Position numbers and translations under genes: made by a program
The notes under the pieces: generated by a model
What the model was told of the DNA's origin: nothing
Database searches by the model: none
The model's input: the letters and a program-made list of their open reading frames with translations, nothing else
In this document: positions 15,750 through 18,206 of the stretch, piece by piece
Layout of the letters: each line of letters begins with the position of its first letter
Numbering within the stretch: position 1 is the first letter of the stretch
Assembly (NCBI GenBank): GCA_964611755.1
Contig: CAZTBB010000035.1
Span: 1-18,206 of the forward strand
Direction of reading: 5' to 3'
DNA: 18,206 bases
Source: CAZTBB01 sp964611755
Lineage (GTDB): Bacteria; Pseudomonadota; Alphaproteobacteria; Micavibrionales; Micavibrionaceae

Positions 15750-16628
15750 ATGCTAACTCCTGATAATTTCACCTATGCCGATGCCCATTCTCCACTCTGG
15801 AGCCGCCTTCTCATTCAGGGTATTGAGAAAATCACAGGCCAACCCCAATTATGGCGCTCCTATTTACGTTTCCAGAAAAACTATCAAGAAAATGGAGATG
15901 ACAATGTCTGGCAGCTTGCACTTGATGCTCTGAAAATTGATATCAAAATAAGGGCATCAGATGAGGCACAGATACCCGCGAGCGGCCCCTCAATGATTGT
16001 TGCCAATCATCCATATGGCGTTGTTGATGGTCTCAGCATTGGAAAAATCGTCCATGATGTACGCCAAGACTATAAAATAATTACCAACTCCGTGCTATGC
16101 CGTGCCGAGGAAGTCAAAGACTATCTTCTTCCCGTTGATTTCTCTCCCACACGTGCCGCATTAGAAACAAATATAGAAAGCCGCCAAGCCGCGCGCATGC
16201 ATCTCAAGAACGGGGGGTGCCTGATTATATTTGGCGCCGGCGGGGTGTCCACAGCGCACTCATTTAAGAATTTGCGCGCATGGGATAATGAATGGCAGCC
16301 ATTCATAGCATCCTTAATCAAAATAACGGATTGCCCGATCACACCGATTTACTTTCATGGCCAAAATAGCGCCCTCTTCCAGTTTTGTAGCCAATTTTCA
16401 CAGACATTGCGCCTGTCTCTATTTTTGTATGAAACTGCGCGCCTTATAAACACATCCGTTTCAGTTGATATTGGCAACAACATCAATGCCAAAGATTTAG
16501 CAACATTGCCAAAAGACGAGGCTGTAAAAACGCTGAGAGAGAGCGTTTATAAAGTCGGAAAAATTCAAAATATCCCTCTTGCCAAAGACGCTTACAGAAT
16601 CGATATACAAAAGGGTCGCCCGCGCTAA
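15750..16628 (+). CDS. Lysophospholipid acyltransferase-type protein (PlsC/OlsB superfamily)
   Basis: The 292-residue product carries glycerolipid acyltransferase blocks: NHPYGVVDGLSIG at 86-98 (His87 and Asp93, an HX5D catalytic motif typical of the putative hemolysin or OlsB-like branch rather than the HX4D of PlsC), IIFGAGGVST at 159-168 as the substrate-binding block, and PITPIYFHGQNSALFQ at 196-211. It probably transfers an acyl chain to a lyso-lipid or ornithine-type lipid at the inner membrane; the acceptor is not known. I chose ATG 15750 because a longer in-frame reading from TTG 15618 crosses the candidate promoter and shows no family similarity. No clear Shine-Dalgarno precedes 15750, so the exact start is uncertain. 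The sequence ends basic (DIQKGRPR). It is divergent from the RimK-like gene and followed after 145 bases by the TetR gene. Confidence 0.83.
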   Translation: MLTPDNFTYADAHSPLWSRLLIQGIEKITGQPQLWRSYLRFQKNYQENGDDNVWQLALDALKIDIKIRASDEAQIPASGPSMIVANHPYGVVDGLSIGKIVHDVRQDYKIITNSVLCRAEEVKDYLLPVDFSPTRAALETNIESRQAARMHLKNGGCLIIFGAGGVSTAHSFKNLRAWDNEWQPFIASLIKITDCPITPIYFHGQNSALFQFCSQFSQTLRLSLFLYETARLINTSVSVDIGNNINAKDLATLPKDEAVKTLRESVYKVGKIQNIPLAKDAYRIDIQKGRPR

Positions 16629-16773
16629 AAAGCACCGCTCAGCTGTGTAATATCTTCAATTCATTTTTGGTAATAGTGATGATAAAAACCACTTTTGGGC
16701 TTGCCAAAGCAGGCGGAATCGTGGAATAAATTAGAAATTCGATACAAACCGTTTTATTTAGGGAGACACCTCC

Positions 16774-17391
16774 ATGGCTCAAGCTGCTATGAAGAAGCAA
16801 AATGTACAACAACCCCAAGCGCGCCCCAAAGGTCGCCCGCGTTCCGTGAAATCCAAACAGGCTATTCTGAAAGCTACAAACACACTTTTGCTCAGAATGT
16901 CTGTACAAGAGCTTAGTATTGAAGCCATCGCCAAGAAGGCAAAAGTTGGAAAAACAACAATTTACCGTTGGTGGCCAAATAAATCTGCCGTTGTAATGGA
17001 AGCGCTGGTAAACCAGCCCGGGATGCAAAGCCCTGCCCCTACGGCAAACAGCCATGCGGAAGCCATTCAAATTCAACTCGAAAAACTCATTCGTCTATTG
17101 GACAGCAATAACGGACAAACCATTGCCCAACTCCTGAGCGAGGCGCAGGGTGATGACAAAGCCCGTGAAGTCGTTGAGAAAAACTTCATGAAGCCATTGA
17201 TTGATGCCATTCAATACAGCGTCGAAGAAGGCCAAAAAAGGGGTGAGTTTAGCGGCAAGCTGGACTCTTCCATGGTCACTGATATGCTGTGTGGCCCGAT
17301 TTTCTTCCGGTTGCTGGCTCATCCAGAAGACCTTACTGGTGATTTTCAGAAAAATTACGCCAAAGAGATTTTGCGCTTGATTAGCGCCTGA
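16774..17391 (+). CDS. TetR/AcrR-family transcriptional regulator
   Basis: This is a 205-residue one-component repressor. A basic N-terminal arm (residues 1-29, RPKGRPRSVKSK) precedes the TetR helix-turn-helix, with the signature LSIEAIAKKAKVGKTTIYRWWPNKSAV at about 48-74. The C-terminal half (about 85-205) is helical and fits a TetR ligand-binding and dimerisation domain (LSEAQGDDKAREVVEKNF, MVTDMLCGPIFFRLL). The start is ATG 16774 with a clear AGGGAG at eight bases. The inducer is unknown. It is tail to tail with the glyoxalase gene, the stops being 12 bases apart. A half-matching copy (16731-16747) of the palindrome at 17917-17933 lies just upstream, which would fit autoregulation plus control of gloA, but this is speculative. 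Confidence 0.93.
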   Translation: MAQAAMKKQNVQQPQARPKGRPRSVKSKQAILKATNTLLLRMSVQELSIEAIAKKAKVGKTTIYRWWPNKSAVVMEALVNQPGMQSPAPTANSHAEAIQIQLEKLIRLLDSNNGQTIAQLLSEAQGDDKAREVVEKNFMKPLIDAIQYSVEEGQKRGEFSGKLDSSMVTDMLCGPIFFRLLAHPEDLTGDFQKNYAKEILRLISA

Positions 17392-17403
17392 TCACTGACA
17401 AAT

Positions 17404-17891
17404 TTACCAGCTACCGGTATTTTCCATTGATGCCCATGGCTCTTGCGGCTCTAGGGCTTCGCCTTTTTGCAAAAGCTCGATAGAAATCCCATCAGGTGAT
17501 TTAATAAAGGCCATGTGACCATCACGCGGCGGCCGGTTAATTGTAATCCCCTGATCCATCAATTTTTGACAAAAATCGTAAATATTATCGACACGGTAAG
17601 CTAAATGCCCGAAATTACGCCCCCCCTCATAGCTCTCAACCTGCCCATTTTCATCCGGCCAGTTATAGGTAAGCTCTATCACAGGGGCTTTGTTCTGCTT
17701 AGCCTTCTCAACATCATGCGGGGCNNNNNNNNNNGCGCCATATGCGGGGCCGCCAAAAACACAAGCGTAAAACGCCCTTGCTCATGTTCCATGCGGCTAG
17801 TTTCAACCAGACCGAGCTTGTCGCAATAGAAATCCAGTGATTGATCCAAATTCTCAACACGAACCATAGTGTGTAAATATTCCAAGCTCAT
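17404..17891 (-). CDS. gloA: Lactoylglutathione lyase (glyoxalase I), spanning an assembly gap
   Basis: Glyoxalase I isomerises the hemithioacetal of methylglyoxal and glutathione to S-lactoylglutathione. The gene appears in two frames (17891 to the gap, and after the gap to 17404) because of the Ns. If the 26 bases 17716-17741 are removed, so that the two copies of ATGCGGGGC merge, one reading of 153 residues results. It runs FLAAPHDVEKAKQNKAPVIE across the joint, which looks like a normal alphaproteobacterial GloA. Metal ligands expected for the family are His7 (LHTM), Glu64 (VIELTYNW), His87 (NFGHLAY) and Glu130 (ISIELLQ). The end EPWASMENTGSW is also typical. AAAGGAG eight bases before ATG 17891 is a strong ribosome binding site. 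I treat it as intact, with the frame break being technical. Confidence 0.9.
17725..17734. other. Assembly gap of ten Ns
   Basis: Ten Ns lie inside gloA. The 9-base word ATGCGGGGC occurs on both sides (17716-17724 and 17742-17750), which suggests two contig ends that overlap in reality. The seven bases 17735-17741 are then probably contig-end noise. Confidence 0.95.
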
Positions 17892-17916
17892 TTTAAAAAT
17901 CTCCTTTCATATAAGA

Positions 17917-17941
17917 TTGTATCTTTAATACAAATTGTCAA
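17917..17941 (-). promoter_or_regulatory. gloA promoter region with a 17-base palindrome (possible operator)
   Basis: On the minus strand a perfect TTGACA (17941-17936) lies upstream of gloA. Two bases further on begins a palindrome with perfect 6-base arms, TTGTAT and ATACAA, around a 5-base centre (17917-17933). A -10 is not clear: TACAAT at 17921-17916 gives only a 14-base spacer, and TTATAT at 17914-17909 gives 21. The non-ideal spacing and a palindrome in the spacer resemble promoters controlled by an activator or repressor. The site is also 38 bases upstream of the small reading frame at 17972, so it could serve the plus strand as well. Confidence 0.4.
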
Positions 17942-17971
17942 AATGATTTGCATCTCAAGAAAGAACAACCT

Positions 17972-18004
17972 ATGAAATATGACAATAACGAGTCAGAATT
18001 ATGA
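17972..18004 (+). CDS. Possible 10-codon leader peptide
   Basis: An ATG at 17972, preceded by AAGAAAGAAC, opens a reading of ten codons (MKYDNNESEL) ending in TGA at 18002-18004, which overlaps the ATG of the next gene in an ATGA junction. Its first three residues resemble those of the next gene (MKYT). It may be a leader that couples translation, or a chance reading; such short frames are common by chance. Confidence 0.2.
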   Translation: MKYDNNESEL

Positions 18005-18206
18005 AATACACATTAAAACATGGCAGCGAGCTGGATCGTCGCGTTTGTGATCTTATTCTTGCGTGGAACATGCTAGAAAAGAGTGCTGGACAACCGGAAT
18101 TTAATGACTTCAACCTGCCGGAGCATGAATGCCGCATTCATTATAATAATCGCTTTGAGGTCGCACATGACCTAAAGCAGTTACTTAATGAGCCAGAGAT
18201 TCAATC
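18001..18206 (+). CDS. Unknown protein (partial, 5' end only)
   Basis: An open frame from ATG 18001 continues without a stop to the window edge (68 codons plus two bases). It reads MKYTLKHGSELDRRVCDLI and continues with LAWNMLEKSAGQ, NLPEHECRIHYNN and FEVAHDLKQLL. It has a balanced, soluble composition, no signal peptide and probably several helices. I do not recognise a family. The ribosome binding site is weak (GAGTCAGAA before the ATG), and the start overlaps the end of a 10-codon upstream frame. It is divergent from gloA, with about 109 bases between the two starts. Codon use resembles the neighbouring genes, which supports real coding. Confidence 0.6.
   Translation, partial: MKYTLKHGSELDRRVCDLILAWNMLEKSAGQPEFNDFNLPEHECRIHYNNRFEVAHDLKQLLNEPEIQ

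Noticed and set aside
16697..16711. TTTGG/CCAAA hairpin after the acyltransferase gene
   Set aside because: It has five-base arms, no following T tract and lies about 70 bases past the stop.
16639..17076. 145-codon minus-strand reading opposite the TetR gene
   Set aside because: It is antisense to a clear TetR gene, with no family features and no ribosome binding site; it is a shadow frame.

Overview
The window looks like a chromosomal housekeeping stretch from a draft genome of a free-living alphaproteobacterium. The clues are HisZ next to PurA, the pal-cpoB-tilS-ftsH gene order, a short TilS without the C-terminal domain seen in gammaproteobacteria, a SirB1-type protein, and a GC content that I estimate by eye in the mid-40s. 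Finer placement (for example Micavibrionales-like) is only a guess. A run of ten Ns at 17725-17734 shows that this is a scaffold. There is no CRISPR array, tRNA, rRNA, IS element or phage gene, and no gene-free stretch longer than about 150 bases.

Layout. 1-206 (minus): start of a very acidic unknown protein, cut by the window edge. 331-4169 (minus): glmM, hisZ, purA, a biosynthetic run for UDP-GlcNAc, histidine and AMP. 4231-5772 (plus): an N-formylglutamate amidohydrolase-like hydrolase, then a 162-residue orphan with its own near-consensus promoter. 5778-10363 (minus): pal, cpoB, tilS, ftsH, the downstream half of the usual alphaproteobacterial tol-pal cluster. 10462-13148 (minus): rsmI, yraN, a BON-domain lipoprotein and a SirB1-like protein, tightly packed with overlapping ends. 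13184-14638 (plus): an LpoA/YraM-like lipoprotein divergent from rsmI. 14665-15609 (minus) and 15750-16628 (plus): a RimK-type ATP-grasp ligase and a lysophospholipid-type acyltransferase, transcribed divergently from overlapping candidate promoters. 16774-17391 (plus): a TetR-family regulator, tail to tail with a glyoxalase I gene (17404-17891, minus) that contains the assembly gap. 18001 to the end (plus): start of an unknown gene.

How the genes fit together. A large share of the window serves the cell envelope: GlmM feeds peptidoglycan and LPS precursors, Pal and CpoB belong to the Tol-Pal division and outer-membrane system, FtsH is the inner-membrane quality-control protease, the LpoA-like and BON lipoproteins are outer-membrane factors, and the acyltransferase probably acts on lipids. 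The rsmI/lpoA/yraN/BON group recalls the enterobacterial yraL-yraM-yraN-yraP locus, without diaA.

I found no clearly new multi-gene system. The observations most worth following are the orphan at 5284-5772 and its promoter, the joining of a yra-type locus to a tol-pal cluster that lacks tolQRAB, a palindrome in the glyoxalase promoter region near a TetR regulator, and strong sequence evidence that the N gap is an assembly artefact inside an intact gene.
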